A stretch of DNA of 64,000 nucleotides from an uncultured Eubacteriales bacterium (GCA_958352815.1 CATWQA010000001.1:1-64000), one strand, 5' to 3'. Shown: positions 8,841 to 17,977, counted from the first letter of the stretch. Program-made: numbers and translations. Notes: a model not told the origin generated them from the sequence alone.

Positions 8841-9337
8841 AGGGATATTACCTCCCTGTCGTCAACCTCCGCATTGGAGCATATAACCCCGTCAAACTTG
8901 TAACGCTTCAAAACAAAGTGGGTAGCGGTTCCCACAACCGACTCCATGGGAGCAAGGTGCTGGGAAACAAACAGGGATATTTCCCGAATGTTGGCGCCCT
9001 CAACGGTTATGCCGAAGTCGTAGCTGCCGCTCATCAGGTTGACGGACTTAACCTCGGGGTACTGATAAATACGCTCCGCTATTCTGTCAAAGCCCTGATT
9101 TCTCTGAGGCGTAACCCGAAGCTCAATATAGGCGGTCACCGCGTCGGGACCCGACGCCTTGTCCCAGTTGACCTTTGCGCCGTAGCCTAAAATCGTGCCG
9201 TCCTTTTCAAGGCCGTCAATAATCGCCCCAACCTCCGCCGGAGACTTGCCCACCATTGTGGCAATCTGCTCAAGAGACAATCTGCAATCATTGTGTAAAA
9301 TATCAAGGATTTTATCCTTAACCGAATAACTCGCCAT
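8837..9337 (-). CDS. Lrp/AsnC family transcriptional regulator
   Basis: The protein (166 residues) has an N-terminal winged helix-turn-helix (LSLEQIATMVGKSPAEVGAIIDGLEKDG), followed by a C-terminal RAM-type ligand-binding domain with YPEVKSVNLMSGSYDFGITV. Family members sense amino acids and form octamers on DNA. ATG 9337 follows GGAGGAGA; a TTG five codons upstream is part of that ribosome site and is rejected. It is the first gene of a two-gene operon with the aminotransferase. The promoter TTGACA-N17-TAGTAT (9397-9369) is a plausible autoregulation site. Confidence 0.9.
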   Translation of the reverse strand: MASYSVKDKILDILHNDCRLSLEQIATMVGKSPAEVGAIIDGLEKDGTILGYGAKVNWDKASGPDAVTAYIELRVTPQRNQGFDRIAERIYQYPEVKSVNLMSGSYDFGITVEGANIREISLFVSQHLAPMESVVGTATHFVLKRYKFDGVICSNAEVDDREVISL

Positions 9338-9368
9338 ACCTATCTCCTCCAAATAAATTATTTAATTC

Positions 9369-9397
9369 ATACTACCATTTTTGCCCCCATATGTCAA
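9369..9397 (-). promoter_or_regulatory. Promoter of the Lrp-aminotransferase operon
   Basis: On the minus strand TTGACA (9397-9392) and TAGTAT (9374-9369) are spaced by 17 bases. It fits in the 61-base gap just past the stop of the GGDEF gene. Confidence 0.7.
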
Positions 9398-9398
9398 G

Positions 9399-10775
9399 TT
9401 AATTTTCTGCGATAACGTACGTATCCCGACCCTTTTGTTTGGCTGTATATAAAATTTCGTCGGCCTCTTTATACAGCTCATCGGCGGTTTTTCCTGCTTT
9501 AATCGGGACTGCGCCTATGCTGCATGACAGTCTGTTTCCTCGAATTTCGACTTTATGAATTTTACTTAAGAACAAGTTTAAATCAGTCTCCAGACGCTCC
9601 CGAGTTGTGGGAACATAGAGCAAAACGGCAAACTCGTCTCCGCCGATTCTGCCTATTACGCCGTCGCGCCCAAAGATTGTCTTGAGCACCGCAGACATCT
9701 TCTTTAAAGCCCGATCGCCTTCGGGGTGCCCGTAACGGTCGTTTATTTCCTTAAAATAATCCATATCTATCATGATAAACCATCCCGAATTGTCTTCGTC
9801 AGGTCTAAGCGAGCCGACCATTTTTCCGCAGGCTCCGAAAAAAGCTCTTCGGGACATAACGCCGGTCAGCGCATCTGTTTTCGCTTCGTAATTCATATAT
9901 GTGGTATGTTGATAATGAAATATAACAAATATAGTGAGCAGGGTTATAAGTGAAAGAACGCCTATCAAAAACTGAATTTGCAGATGAACCAAATCCGAAT
10001 AATTCGCTTCGGTCAAAACAATTCCGCTTACGCTCAGCACATAGTCCATTCTATGCACAAAATATGCCGCCACAGCCGTGGTGAGGCCAAGGGTAAGTAC
10101 AGTGATCGCAGCCAAAGTAAGCCCGTGATAGCTTCCGCCAAGCTGCAGCCGACGCGTCTTTTCGACTCTGTAACAAAATTGGCGCCATGCTCTGGATCTT
10201 TCGATTTTCCAAAACGCCAGCACGACCGCCGCTATGATAAGGTTGGAAACAATCTCGCCGACGCCGCCCAGATTATGAAGGGCGCTTGCTGCGCTGTAAC
10301 CGGTCTCGGGGAAGAACATTCCCATAAAAGTATACACCAGCAAGGAATGAATAAATTTCCCTAAAAAGGTGACTATAAAAATTCCCACTCCGTTAAAACG
10401 AGTCTTCTTGACGCCGAGATACAATAATCCGACAACAATCCCAAACAAGACTCTGCTTCCTATGCTAAGCGCCACGCTCGCCGCAGGGCTTCCGCTTAAA
10501 AACGGAGAAAACAGCTGATCCGCCGCCATCACGTAATTCGCGCTCGCCTTCCACATACTGCAAAATCCGAATACGGCGCCTAAAATCGTAGCCTCCGCCA
10601 AGCCGCCCAGGGCTCCTGCCAGCAATACGGGAACGTAAGCTATGGTAACAGAAATCGGCTCTATATGCACATATCCCAAGAAAGAAAACGACATCAAGCA
10701 TTCCACCGCCGTCAAAGCTATCAGCAGATACAGGCTCATATAATTGTTTTTATAGAAATTCGATAAAGTTTTCAT
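9399..10775 (-). CDS. Membrane diguanylate cyclase with ECF-S-like sensor domain
   Basis: The 458-residue protein joins an N-terminal membrane domain of about five or six segments (residues 10-190) to a TM hairpin with a short extracytoplasmic loop (about 220-285) and a C-terminal GGDEF domain (about 300-458). The cyclase signatures are intact: DALTGVMSRRAFF, IDMDYFKEINDRYGHPEGD, GRIGGDEFAVLLY and LSCSIGAV, so it probably makes cyclic di-GMP. No RxxD inhibitory site is present at the usual position. The N-terminal part (ISVTIAYVPVLLAGALGG, then GAVFG) resembles the S component of ECF vitamin transporters, so it may sense a small ligand. ATG 10775 follows AAAGGAG and is preferred to upstream in-frame codons. 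Confidence 0.85.
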   Translation of the reverse strand: MKTLSNFYKNNYMSLYLLIALTAVECLMSFSFLGYVHIEPISVTIAYVPVLLAGALGGLAEATILGAVFGFCSMWKASANYVMAADQLFSPFLSGSPAASVALSIGSRVLFGIVVGLLYLGVKKTRFNGVGIFIVTFLGKFIHSLLVYTFMGMFFPETGYSAASALHNLGGVGEIVSNLIIAAVVLAFWKIERSRAWRQFCYRVEKTRRLQLGGSYHGLTLAAITVLTLGLTTAVAAYFVHRMDYVLSVSGIVLTEANYSDLVHLQIQFLIGVLSLITLLTIFVIFHYQHTTYMNYEAKTDALTGVMSRRAFFGACGKMVGSLRPDEDNSGWFIMIDMDYFKEINDRYGHPEGDRALKKMSAVLKTIFGRDGVIGRIGGDEFAVLLYVPTTRERLETDLNLFLSKIHKVEIRGNRLSCSIGAVPIKAGKTADELYKEADEILYTAKQKGRDTYVIAEN

Positions 10776-10924
10776 ATTGAACCGCTCCTTTCCTAACACA
10801 ATTTGTATTGTACTATATTCAGCATGGGTTTGCCGCTGTATTTCAAATACCATGAGAAAAACCATACACAATTACATTATATGCGTTACGCTATCAAAAA
10901 TCAACCCCTTAGTACTCCGAAGTT

Positions 10925-11190
10925 GTGCGCAACTTTGATAAAGGCTTTACCTTTGAAGCCATTGCCGAGCCCTCGTCGGAGCAAAGTACGCTAAGCTACG
11001 TTTTTCTTAATAAAGAAAAACATTCGCCCGCTGCCTTGCCCCTCCTTCTTCCCAAAAATCAGAGATTTTTGGGAAATGAGGAGCACATGCCCGTAAAGGC
11101 GTAGGCTTGGCGAACAGGCAAGCCAAGCTATGAGGGCATATTGCGACGATGCGGCGGCAATGTTGGCAAAGCCTTTATCAAAATTACTCA
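10925..11190. repeat. Intergenic palindromic mosaic 5: S scaffold enclosing an F unit
   Basis: A complete S element runs from TTTGATAAAGGCTTTACC (10936) to GGCAAAGCCTTTATCAAAA (11165-11183), with inverted ends. Its interior is an F unit: a CCCAAAAATC/GATTTTTGGG hairpin at 11051-11073 and the tail ATGCCCGTAAAGGCG...GGCATATTGCGACG. It lies between divergent genes. Confidence 0.85.
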
Positions 11191-11365
11191 CTCGCTATGC
11201 AGTCATAGTTAAATCTACACTTAAATTGTAACATGCTTTTATTATTTTGTAAATACGCAATCCGTATTAAACGGTGTTCAAAGCCCGAAGCTTACGGTAA
11301 TATCAATATATTTTCGGAAATATATTTTAATCCTTTGTAAATATTGCAGGATTTTACATCTGTTC

Positions 11366-11394
11366 TTGAAATGGAGCAGCTTTTGTGATATACT
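11366..11394 (+). promoter_or_regulatory. Promoter of the deacetylase-rlmB-ymdB-pgeF operon
   Basis: TTGAAA (11366-11371), a 17-base spacer and TATACT (11389-11394), about 45 bases upstream of the deacetylase start. The same sequence pair is used upstream of the PFOR gene. Confidence 0.7.
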
Positions 11395-11439
11395 CTATGG
11401 TGCGAATGAATATTATTATTAGAAAGAAAGTGGATTATT

Positions 11440-12387
11440 ATGAAAAAGTTTTTATTGGCGTTTGCCTTATGGGCAACGCTGGCAGGGGCGTTCTGCGCCT
11501 CTTGTTATGCTGCCGCATATGTTGATGACAGCGAGCTGCGCCTTGCAACCGAGGTCTTCGGCGAAATCGGGGCGACTGTGGAATACAAATACCCCGAGAA
11601 CACCCTGACCGTCAGCAAGGACGGAAAAACGGCGGTTTTGACCCTGTGCAGCAGGCTGCTGTACAGAGACGGGGAGTACTACACCTTAGACCGAGAGGTT
11701 GTTGTCTGGAACGACAGGGCATATGTTTCTCCCGACGCTGCGGAAAAAGCCTTCGGGCTGCCGCCCCAAAGGACTGTAGACCCCGCGAGACCCATGGTCT
11801 GCCTCACCTTTGACGACGGTCCCTACCCCCCGACTACCGAGAGAATACTGGACACACTGGACATGTACAACTCAAAGGCAACATTTTTCGTTTTGGGGAA
11901 CATGATATGGCAGTACCCTCAAACCCTGAAAAGGGCGGATGATTTGGGTATGCAAATCGGGAACCACTCCTATTACCACCCGCACCTGCCCATGTGCACC
12001 TGGGACAAGGTTATAGACGAGATAAACATGACGAACTATGACGCAAGGCTGGTGATTGGGCACAACCTGACCATGATGCGGCCGCCTCACGGGGAGACAA
12101 ACGACATGGTTCGCGAAGCAATCGGTATGCCAATCATAAAATGGTCTCTTGACACTCTGGACTGGCAGAACCTGAATTCGGGAACAATTTACAACACTAT
12201 CATGGATAATGTAACCGACGGGGACATTATTCTTATGCATGACACTATTGACTGTACAGCCACGGCGGTAGAATGGATTGTGCCCGACCTTTTGGAGAGA
12301 GGGTTCCAGCTTGTGACTGTTGAGGAAATGATAAGAGCCAAGGGCTGGACAGAGGATCCGGGAGTTGAATATTACGCGGTTAGATAA
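11440..12387 (+). CDS. Secreted polysaccharide deacetylase with CuAO-type stalk domain
   Basis: The 315-residue protein has a signal peptide (residues 1-24), a copper-amine-oxidase N-terminal-like stalk domain (about 25-110, ending RAYVSPDAAEKAFGL) and a NodB deacetylase domain (about 115-305). The catalytic motifs are complete: TFDDGP, the metal-binding HSYYHPH pair, RPPHGE, SLDTLDW and ILMHD. Family members remove N-acetyl groups from peptidoglycan or other extracellular glycans. It is the first gene of a probable four-gene operon; rlmB follows after 20 bases. The ribosome site (AAGAAAG) is weak. Confidence 0.88.
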   Translation: MKKFLLAFALWATLAGAFCASCYAAAYVDDSELRLATEVFGEIGATVEYKYPENTLTVSKDGKTAVLTLCSRLLYRDGEYYTLDREVVVWNDRAYVSPDAAEKAFGLPPQRTVDPARPMVCLTFDDGPYPPTTERILDTLDMYNSKATFFVLGNMIWQYPQTLKRADDLGMQIGNHSYYHPHLPMCTWDKVIDEINMTNYDARLVIGHNLTMMRPPHGETNDMVREAIGMPIIKWSLDTLDWQNLNSGTIYNTIMDNVTDGDIILMHDTIDCTATAVEWIVPDLLERGFQLVTVEEMIRAKGWTEDPGVEYYAVR

Positions 12388-12407
12388 ACAGGAAATGAGA
12401 GTTTAAA

Positions 12408-13175
12408 ATGAAAAATCAAAGTTTTGAAAGCACAGACAAAATTTACGGAAGAAACCCGGTTATTGAGGCTCTGACCTCAAACCGAACGGTTGACAGAATT
12501 TATATTCAGGAACATCTTAACCACTCGCTGATTGGGCAGATACGCAATCTTGCCAAGGAGCGGGGGGTGCAGTACGTCTTTGTTGACCGCCGCAAGCTTG
12601 ACAAGCTGAGCGGCGGCGGAAACCATCAGGGGGTTGTTGCCTCTGTTGCCGCCCACGCCTATGTTTCCGTTGAGGAGATTTTAGGCAAGGCGGAGAGCAA
12701 GGGCGAGCCGCCATTTGTGGTAATCTGCGAGGGGATTACCGACCCCCACAACCTGGGCAGCATAATAAGAACCGCCAACGCGGCGGGAGCCCACGGGGTT
12801 ATAATCCCCAAGAACCGCAGCGTGGCGCTGACCTCCACGGTTGCCAAGGTCAGCGCGGGGGCTCTGGAGCACACCTATGTGGCAAAGGTGGCAAACATTG
12901 CTTCAACCCTTGAGAAGCTGAAAAAGGCAGGCTTGTGGATTGTGGGAACAGACCTGACCGCCGCACAGAGCCACTACGACTGCGATCTTAAAGGGTCGCT
13001 GGGCATTGTTATCGGCAGCGAGGGCAGCGGCATGAGCCCCATTGTCCGCCGAAGCTGTGACTTTCTGGTTAAAATTCCCATGCTCGGAGAGGCTGAGTCT
13101 CTCAACGCCTCTGTGGCAACGGGAGTTTTGCTGTATGAAGCAGTGCGTCAGAGAGGGGAGACGAAGCAGCCATGA
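12408..13175 (+). CDS. rlmB: 23S rRNA 2'-O-methyltransferase, RlmB/TrmH family
   Basis: This 255-residue SPOUT methyltransferase has an N-terminal RNA-substrate domain (YGRNPVIEAL at residues 9-18) and the knotted SAM-binding domain with NLGSIIRTANAAGAHGVI, IVIGSEGSGM and LNASVATGVLLYE. In E. coli RlmB methylates G2251 of 23S rRNA; Firmicutes homologues (YacO) are also annotated as tRNA/rRNA methylases, so the exact site is inferred. The 3' end overlaps ymdB by 4 bases. Confidence 0.9.
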   Translation: MKNQSFESTDKIYGRNPVIEALTSNRTVDRIYIQEHLNHSLIGQIRNLAKERGVQYVFVDRRKLDKLSGGGNHQGVVASVAAHAYVSVEEILGKAESKGEPPFVVICEGITDPHNLGSIIRTANAAGAHGVIIPKNRSVALTSTVAKVSAGALEHTYVAKVANIASTLEKLKKAGLWIVGTDLTAAQSHYDCDLKGSLGIVIGSEGSGMSPIVRRSCDFLVKIPMLGEAESLNASVATGVLLYEAVRQRGETKQP

Positions 13176-13951
13176 AAATTCTTGCAGTAGGCGACATCGT
13201 AGGCAAGCCCGGCAGAGAGTATATTTACAGGAACCTGAACAAAATCCGCGACAGGTACGGCATTGACTTTGTTATCGCCAACGGGGAGAACGCCGCCACC
13301 TCCAACGGGATCACCCCCGAGATTGCCGACGAGCTGGTAAACCGCGGAGTGGACGTTATCACCATGGGCAATCACACCTTTGCCACCAAGGCTGCGGGAG
13401 CGGCTCTTGAAGAAAACAGCCGCCTCATCAGACCCCTGAACTTCCCGCCTGAGTTTGAAGGGCGGGGCTATGTGGAGACAGACCTGGGCTTTGCCTCGGT
13501 GGCGGTTATTAATCTTATAGGCAGGGTGAACATGACCCCGGCGGACTGCCCATTCAGAGCGGCGGAAAAGGCGCTCAAGGAAATCGAAAGCGACATTATT
13601 ATAGTAGATTTTCATGCCGAAACCACCAGCGAGCGGCTGGCGATGGGGAACTTTTTAGACGGAAAGGTTCAGGCGGTTTTCGGAACCCACACCCACGTTC
13701 AGACGGCGGACGAGCAGATTTTGCCAAATGGCACGGGGTACATTTCCGACCTGGGAATGACGGGGATTATGGACTCAATCCTGGGAACAAAAAAAGAAAT
13801 TATTATAGACTTTTACTACAACGCGGGCAAGCGGCAGCGCTTTGAAAAAGCCGAAGATGGAGAGGTCTGGTTTAACGGCTGCATATTTGAGATTGACAAC
13901 AAGACAAAAAAGACCGTCTCTGTTGAAAGACTGCGGTTCAGCAAAATTTGA
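13172..13951 (+). CDS. ymdB: YmdB-like metallophosphoesterase
   Basis: The 259-residue protein matches the TIGR00282/YmdB family: GDIVGKPGRE at the N-terminus, NGENAA, MGNHTF, DFHAETTSE and GTHTHVQTAD provide the two-metal site. B. subtilis YmdB hydrolyses 2',3'-cyclic nucleotides and affects biofilm and motility decisions and RNase Y-dependent RNA levels; the same role here is inferred. It begins inside the rlmB stop (ATGA), and pgeF follows after 8 bases, so the three are co-transcribed. Confidence 0.9.
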   Translation: MKILAVGDIVGKPGREYIYRNLNKIRDRYGIDFVIANGENAATSNGITPEIADELVNRGVDVITMGNHTFATKAAGAALEENSRLIRPLNFPPEFEGRGYVETDLGFASVAVINLIGRVNMTPADCPFRAAEKALKEIESDIIIVDFHAETTSERLAMGNFLDGKVQAVFGTHTHVQTADEQILPNGTGYISDLGMTGIMDSILGTKKEIIIDFYYNAGKRQRFEKAEDGEVWFNGCIFEIDNKTKKTVSVERLRFSKI

Positions 13952-13959
13952 GGTGGAAT

Positions 13960-14760
13960 ATGAACGGGAACTTTATTGAAGAAAAATTTCAAGACAGAGG
14001 ATATATTATTCCCAAGACGTTTAAGGAAAAGGGCGTTATCAGCGGCTTTTCAAGGCGTCTCGGCGGATTTTCAAAGGGTAAAATCAGCGGGTTCAACTTC
14101 GGCTTTCGTGTGGGAGACGACCCGAATGATGTTTTGAAGAATTACATGCAGCTGGCGCAGGACTTGGGCTTTTCTGCCGAAAAAGCGGTCTGCGCCAAGC
14201 AGACCCACACCGATAACATCAGAATTGTCACCCCTGCCGACCGGGGCAAGGGCATATTTGAGATAGACAGCGATATTCAGGACACGGACGGGTTGATTAC
14301 CGACCAAAGGGGCATGGCGCTGATTATATTCACTGCCGACTGCGTCCCCCTGTTGTTTTTCGACCCTGTGCGAAAGGTTGTCGCCGCCTCCCATGCGGGC
14401 TGGAGAGGGACGGCGAAAAACATAGGCGGCAAGACAATCCGCAAAATGGCGGAGCGTTTCGGCTGTGAACCTAAGAACATAATCGCCGCCATAGGCCCCT
14501 CTATCGGCAAATGCTGCTTTGAGGTGGACAGAGACACGGCGGAGCAGTTCGGCGAGGAGTACAGAATACCAAAGGAAAACGGCAAGTTCCATGTTGACCT
14601 TTGGGCTGTGAACAGAGACCAAATGACTAACCAAGGAGTTATGCCCGAGAACATCTATATTTCGGAAGAATGCACCATATGCAATTCGGACAAATATTAT
14701 TCTTACAGAACTCACCGCGAGCACACGGGCAGACAGGTAGCGGTTATTGCTCTGCCTTAA
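13960..14760 (+). CDS. pgeF: Peptidoglycan editing factor PgeF / laccase-domain purine nucleosidase
   Basis: This 266-residue YfiH/YlmD-family protein (DUF152) has the metal-site residues in KQTHTDN, ADCVPLLFFDP, ASHAGWRGT and GPSIGKCCFEV. The family is reported to act on purine nucleosides and, in E. coli, to correct misincorporated serine in peptidoglycan precursors; either could apply. ATG 13960 follows GAGGTGG; an in-frame TTG 12 bases upstream is less likely. The 3' end overlaps the convergent rsmI gene by 17 bases, leaving no room for a terminator between them. Confidence 0.88.
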   Translation: MNGNFIEEKFQDRGYIIPKTFKEKGVISGFSRRLGGFSKGKISGFNFGFRVGDDPNDVLKNYMQLAQDLGFSAEKAVCAKQTHTDNIRIVTPADRGKGIFEIDSDIQDTDGLITDQRGMALIIFTADCVPLLFFDPVRKVVAASHAGWRGTAKNIGGKTIRKMAERFGCEPKNIIAAIGPSIGKCCFEVDRDTAEQFGEEYRIPKENGKFHVDLWAVNRDQMTNQGVMPENIYISEECTICNSDKYYSYRTHREHTGRQVAVIALP

Positions 14761-15607
14761 TCTTCAAAAACAGCTCATAGGCGCTGTTTTTGGAGATACC
14801 CAGGGTATCTGCGGCAAGCCGTGATATTTCCTTGCCCTTTAAACCCTCGTCTATATATTTTTGAATAAGCTCTTTGGCGTCGGGAACGTCCTCCCGCCGC
14901 CTTTCTTGCACCTTTTCAGGACTTAATCCCTCTATTATCAGCACAAACTCACCCTTGGGAGAAACCGCCTCAAAATGCTCTATCGCCCCCTGAATAGTGG
15001 TGCGTATATACTCCTCGTATTTTTTGGTGAGCTCCCGCGCTAAGGTAATTCTTCTGTCAAGCCCAAAGGTCTCCCCCATATCCCGCAGGGTGTAAATCAG
15101 CTTATGGGGAGCCTCGTAGAATATCATGGTTCTGACCTCGTTTTCGAGGGAGCTTAGGTGTTCACGGCGGCTCTTTTTATTTACAGACAGGAATCCTTCA
15201 AAGGTAAACCTGCCCGCAGACAGTCCCGACGCCACAAGGGCTGTGGCAAAAGCGCAGGCTCCCGGCAGGGCTTCCACGTCAATCCCCTCCTCCACGCACT
15301 GCCGCACTATATCCTCCCCCGGGTCGGAAATCCCGGGCATTCCCGCATCGGTCACTATGGCAACATCAACGCCGCTCAGCAGCTTTTCAATCAGATAGCC
15401 GCCCTTTTCCCGCTTATTGTGCTCGTAATAGCTGGTGAGGGGCTTTTTTATTTCAAAATGGTTGAGGAGCTTTTTGGTGACCCTTGTGTCCTCAGCGGCT
15501 ATCAAGTCAACATTCTCCAGAGTTTCCAGGGTTCTTGCGGTTATATCCCCTAAATTCCCGATAGGCGTGGGGCACAGGTACAGCCTGCCCTTTTTGTTGT
15601 TATCCAT
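14744..15607 (-). CDS. rsmI: 16S rRNA (cytidine1402-2'-O)-methyltransferase
   Basis: The 287-residue tetrapyrrole-methylase-fold enzyme has the RsmI signatures LYLCPTPIGNLGDIT, AAEDTRVTKKLLNH and VTDAGMPGISDPGE. RsmI methylates the 2'-O of C1402 in the ribosomal P site. The gene starts within the last 8 bases of trmN6, so both are translated from one message. A C-terminal helical segment (ISRLAADTLGISKNSAYELFL) is the family's usual extra helix-turn-helix-like region. Its 3' end overlaps pgeF on the opposite strand. Confidence 0.93.
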   Translation of the reverse strand: MDNNKKGRLYLCPTPIGNLGDITARTLETLENVDLIAAEDTRVTKKLLNHFEIKKPLTSYYEHNKREKGGYLIEKLLSGVDVAIVTDAGMPGISDPGEDIVRQCVEEGIDVEALPGACAFATALVASGLSAGRFTFEGFLSVNKKSRREHLSSLENEVRTMIFYEAPHKLIYTLRDMGETFGLDRRITLARELTKKYEEYIRTTIQGAIEHFEAVSPKGEFVLIIEGLSPEKVQERRREDVPDAKELIQKYIDEGLKGKEISRLAADTLGISKNSAYELFLKIKAEQ

Positions 15608-16373
15608 TTATGCCGCCTCCTTGCTCTCGCTCGTAAATTCTGTTTATTTCCTCTGTGTACTCCCTGCCGTCAGGCTCGTATATATACAGGGGCGGCTCCA
15701 AAAACAGCTTTGCCCCGCCGCAGTACGCCCCCTCAAGCAAAATCATTGTTGCGGTCTTTTTGTAGGAGGGGTGAACAAACCTGAGCCGCTTGGGCTCGAT
15801 TTTGTATTTCTTCATTAATATAATTAGCTCCGCCAGCCTTTCCGGTCTGTGTATCATGGACAGCTTCCCTCCGGGGCTTAAAAGCTCGGCCGATGAACGG
15901 ATTATGTCCTCTGCGTTGCACATAATCTCATGGCGGGCAATGGCAGCGGACTCGTTTTCGCTGACAAGCCCTCCGCCGAACTCCTTATACGGCGGGTTGC
16001 ACACTATGTTATTGAAGGAACTCTTGCCGAACAGGTTTGCCGCCTCCCGCAAATCACCGCAGACCATGGTTACCCTTTCCTCAAGGGCGTTCAGCTTAAC
16101 CGTCCTCTGCGCCATTTCCGACACGGATTTTTGAATTTCGAGCCCGACAATACTCTCGGCTTGAGTTTTATGGGTGAGCAAAACCGCAACAATTCCGTTT
16201 CCCGAGCACATATCCATTACCCTTGCTCCCTTTTTGACAGACCTTGCCGCAAAATCCGCCAGCAAAACCGCATCCACCCCAAAGCAAAACTGCTCAGGAT
16301 TTTGTATCAGCCTTAAATTATTCAATCCTAAATCGTCAACTCTTTCGTTTGGCTTTATTATTTCTCTGTTCAT
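15600..16373 (-). CDS. tRNA1(Val) A37 N6-methyltransferase-like (YabB family)
   Basis: This 257-residue Rossmann-type methyltransferase has a SAM motif I VMDMCSGNGIVAVLL and the N6-adenine motif IVCNPPYKEFGG. The N-terminal VDDLGLNNLRLIQNPEQFCFGVDAVLLADF is typical of the TrmN6/YabB group, which commonly sits next to rsmI in Firmicutes as it does here. The exact target adenine is inferred from family. Upstream, at 16390-16440, TATGAACA occurs in close direct repeats on the coding strand, within an AT-rich region that may contain the promoter. Confidence 0.85.
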   Translation of the reverse strand: MNREIIKPNERVDDLGLNNLRLIQNPEQFCFGVDAVLLADFAARSVKKGARVMDMCSGNGIVAVLLTHKTQAESIVGLEIQKSVSEMAQRTVKLNALEERVTMVCGDLREAANLFGKSSFNNIVCNPPYKEFGGGLVSENESAAIARHEIMCNAEDIIRSSAELLSPGGKLSMIHRPERLAELIILMKKYKIEPKRLRFVHPSYKKTATMILLEGAYCGGAKLFLEPPLYIYEPDGREYTEEINRIYEREQGGGING

Positions 16374-16858
16374 CCTATCTTAAATCCTTATTTCTGTTCA
16401 TATTTTGTTCATATTTAAAGTTTTTTGTTCACAAATTATTCATATGGTAAATGTATATAATAAAAACCCAATCATATTATGCAAACTGCACAAAATCACT
16501 CTTTATTTCAGAGCTGTAACAAATCGAAAAGGCCGTAACCACGGGGTTTAGACGGGTTTTTCGGGGTATTTTCCGTTTATATTACATTTGTGTTACAATT
16601 TTGTTACAGAGCAAAATATTAGTTTTTTCGCACTGTTTTCCTGTTATAATGCCATATAAACAGTATAGCAGAAAAAGTGATTAAGCACAATAACCAAATT
16701 TGCCGACTCTTAAATAAAATTCGGAGAAATTAAGAGATTTTATTAGAAATCAGCTAAAATAAAGAGAATACACCTTATTTTCAGCCGATTTTCGGTTTAA
16801 GTTGGTTTCAGGGGTGGTGGTACTTTTTTGAATGTTTGACGAATTTACGGAATGATTA

Positions 16859-16864
16859 TATAAT
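16859..16864 (+). promoter_or_regulatory. Promoter -10 of the G5/3D cell-wall gene (-35 at 16836-16841)
   Basis: TTGACG at 16836-16841 and TATAAT at 16859-16864 with exactly 17 bases between them; transcription should start near 16871, giving a leader of about 50 bases. The 430 bases further upstream (16390-16835) are AT-rich and gene-free. I looked there for a c-di-AMP riboswitch, which often precedes such genes, and saw none. Confidence 0.75.
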
Positions 16865-16922
16865 AGTCGGCGTAACGGAGATAAGGACTGATATGTCCAA
16901 AAATAATATTTGAGGTGATTCG

Positions 16923-17960
16923 ATGTTTACAAGACTGATGAGAAAGATTAACTTGTCAGCCAAAAACTGCGTAGCTGCTACGGTATGCTCTTCAATGGTT
17001 ATTGCTACCTGCTGCGGCTTTGCATATGCGACTCCGAGCGCTGTTACAATTTATGACTCGGATAACGCTCCCATAACAGTTAAAACAAACAGCACAAGCG
17101 TTGAGAAAATTCTGGCAAAGCAGGGCATTACCCTGAACGCCGGTGATGAAACAAATATCGCTTTAAACGAAATCGTTTCCGATAATTCTGTTATTGAGAT
17201 TTACAGATCTATGCCTGTTAAGGTTACTCTTAACGGCGTAACTTCTGAATACAACACAACCAAGAAGCTGGTTGCGGACATTCTGGCAGACGTTGGTATT
17301 CAGGCGACAGACGATGAGGTTACTCCCAGAATGACAGACGTTGTTGAAGCGGGCGATGAGATTATTGTCAGCCAAGACGACAGCCAGATTGTTACGGTTT
17401 CCGAACCTATCGCTTACGAAACCGTGGAATACGAGAACACCGATCTGAACCCCGGAGAGAGAGTCGTAACTCAAGAGGGCGCCAACGGCGAGAGAGAAAT
17501 CACATATAAGATTTATTATGAAGACGGCGCAGAGGTTTCAAGAGAGAGAATCGGCGAGCTGGTTCTTGCCGAGCCTGTAAGCGAGGTTATTGAGTACTCT
17601 CCCGATGAAGAGTTCGAGGTTGGTAAAATCCCCGCAAACAGACCCACAAATTATTCAAGAGTTGAGGTCTTTACAGCTACAGCCTATGACGCTTCCTATG
17701 AGGATAACGGTCCCTGGGCAGGCGTAACATCAACGGGTATGCCTATGGGCTACGGCGTTATAGCGGTTGACCCCAAGGTTATTCCCTACGGAACAAAGAT
17801 GTACATTGAGTCTTGTGACGGAAGCTATATTTACGGTTACGCTATTGCAGGCGACTGCGGCGGCGCAATCAAGGGCAAGAAGGTTGACCTGTTCTACTGG
17901 TCAAAGGCTCAGTGCAACCAGTTCGGCAGACGTGACGTTTATATTTACTTCTTAGACTAA
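16923..17960 (+). CDS. Secreted cell-wall protein with DUF348, G5 and 3D domains (YabE-like)
   Basis: The 345-residue protein begins with a signal/anchor segment (about 20-38) followed by two DUF348 repeats (about 40-150), a G5 domain (about 160-225) and a C-terminal 3D domain (about 250-345). The 3D domain carries the three conserved aspartates in VDPKVIPYG, AGDCGG and KVDLF. This is the lytic transglycosylase-like fold of resuscitation-promoting Rpf/YabE/Sps proteins, so cleavage of peptidoglycan at the cell surface is likely. It is monocistronic, with its own promoter and terminator. Confidence 0.88.
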   Translation: MFTRLMRKINLSAKNCVAATVCSSMVIATCCGFAYATPSAVTIYDSDNAPITVKTNSTSVEKILAKQGITLNAGDETNIALNEIVSDNSVIEIYRSMPVKVTLNGVTSEYNTTKKLVADILADVGIQATDDEVTPRMTDVVEAGDEIIVSQDDSQIVTVSEPIAYETVEYENTDLNPGERVVTQEGANGEREITYKIYYEDGAEVSRERIGELVLAEPVSEVIEYSPDEEFEVGKIPANRPTNYSRVEVFTATAYDASYEDNGPWAGVTSTGMPMGYGVIAVDPKVIPYGTKMYIESCDGSYIYGYAIAGDCGGAIKGKKVDLFYWSKAQCNQFGRRDVYIYFLD

Positions 17961-17977
17961 TTTGGTTTTTATTCAGA

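Noticed and set aside
16390..16920. Possible c-di-AMP (ydaO) riboswitch before the G5/3D gene
   Set aside because: The conserved ydaO core sequences are not visible; only a plain promoter and a roughly 50-base leader are seen.
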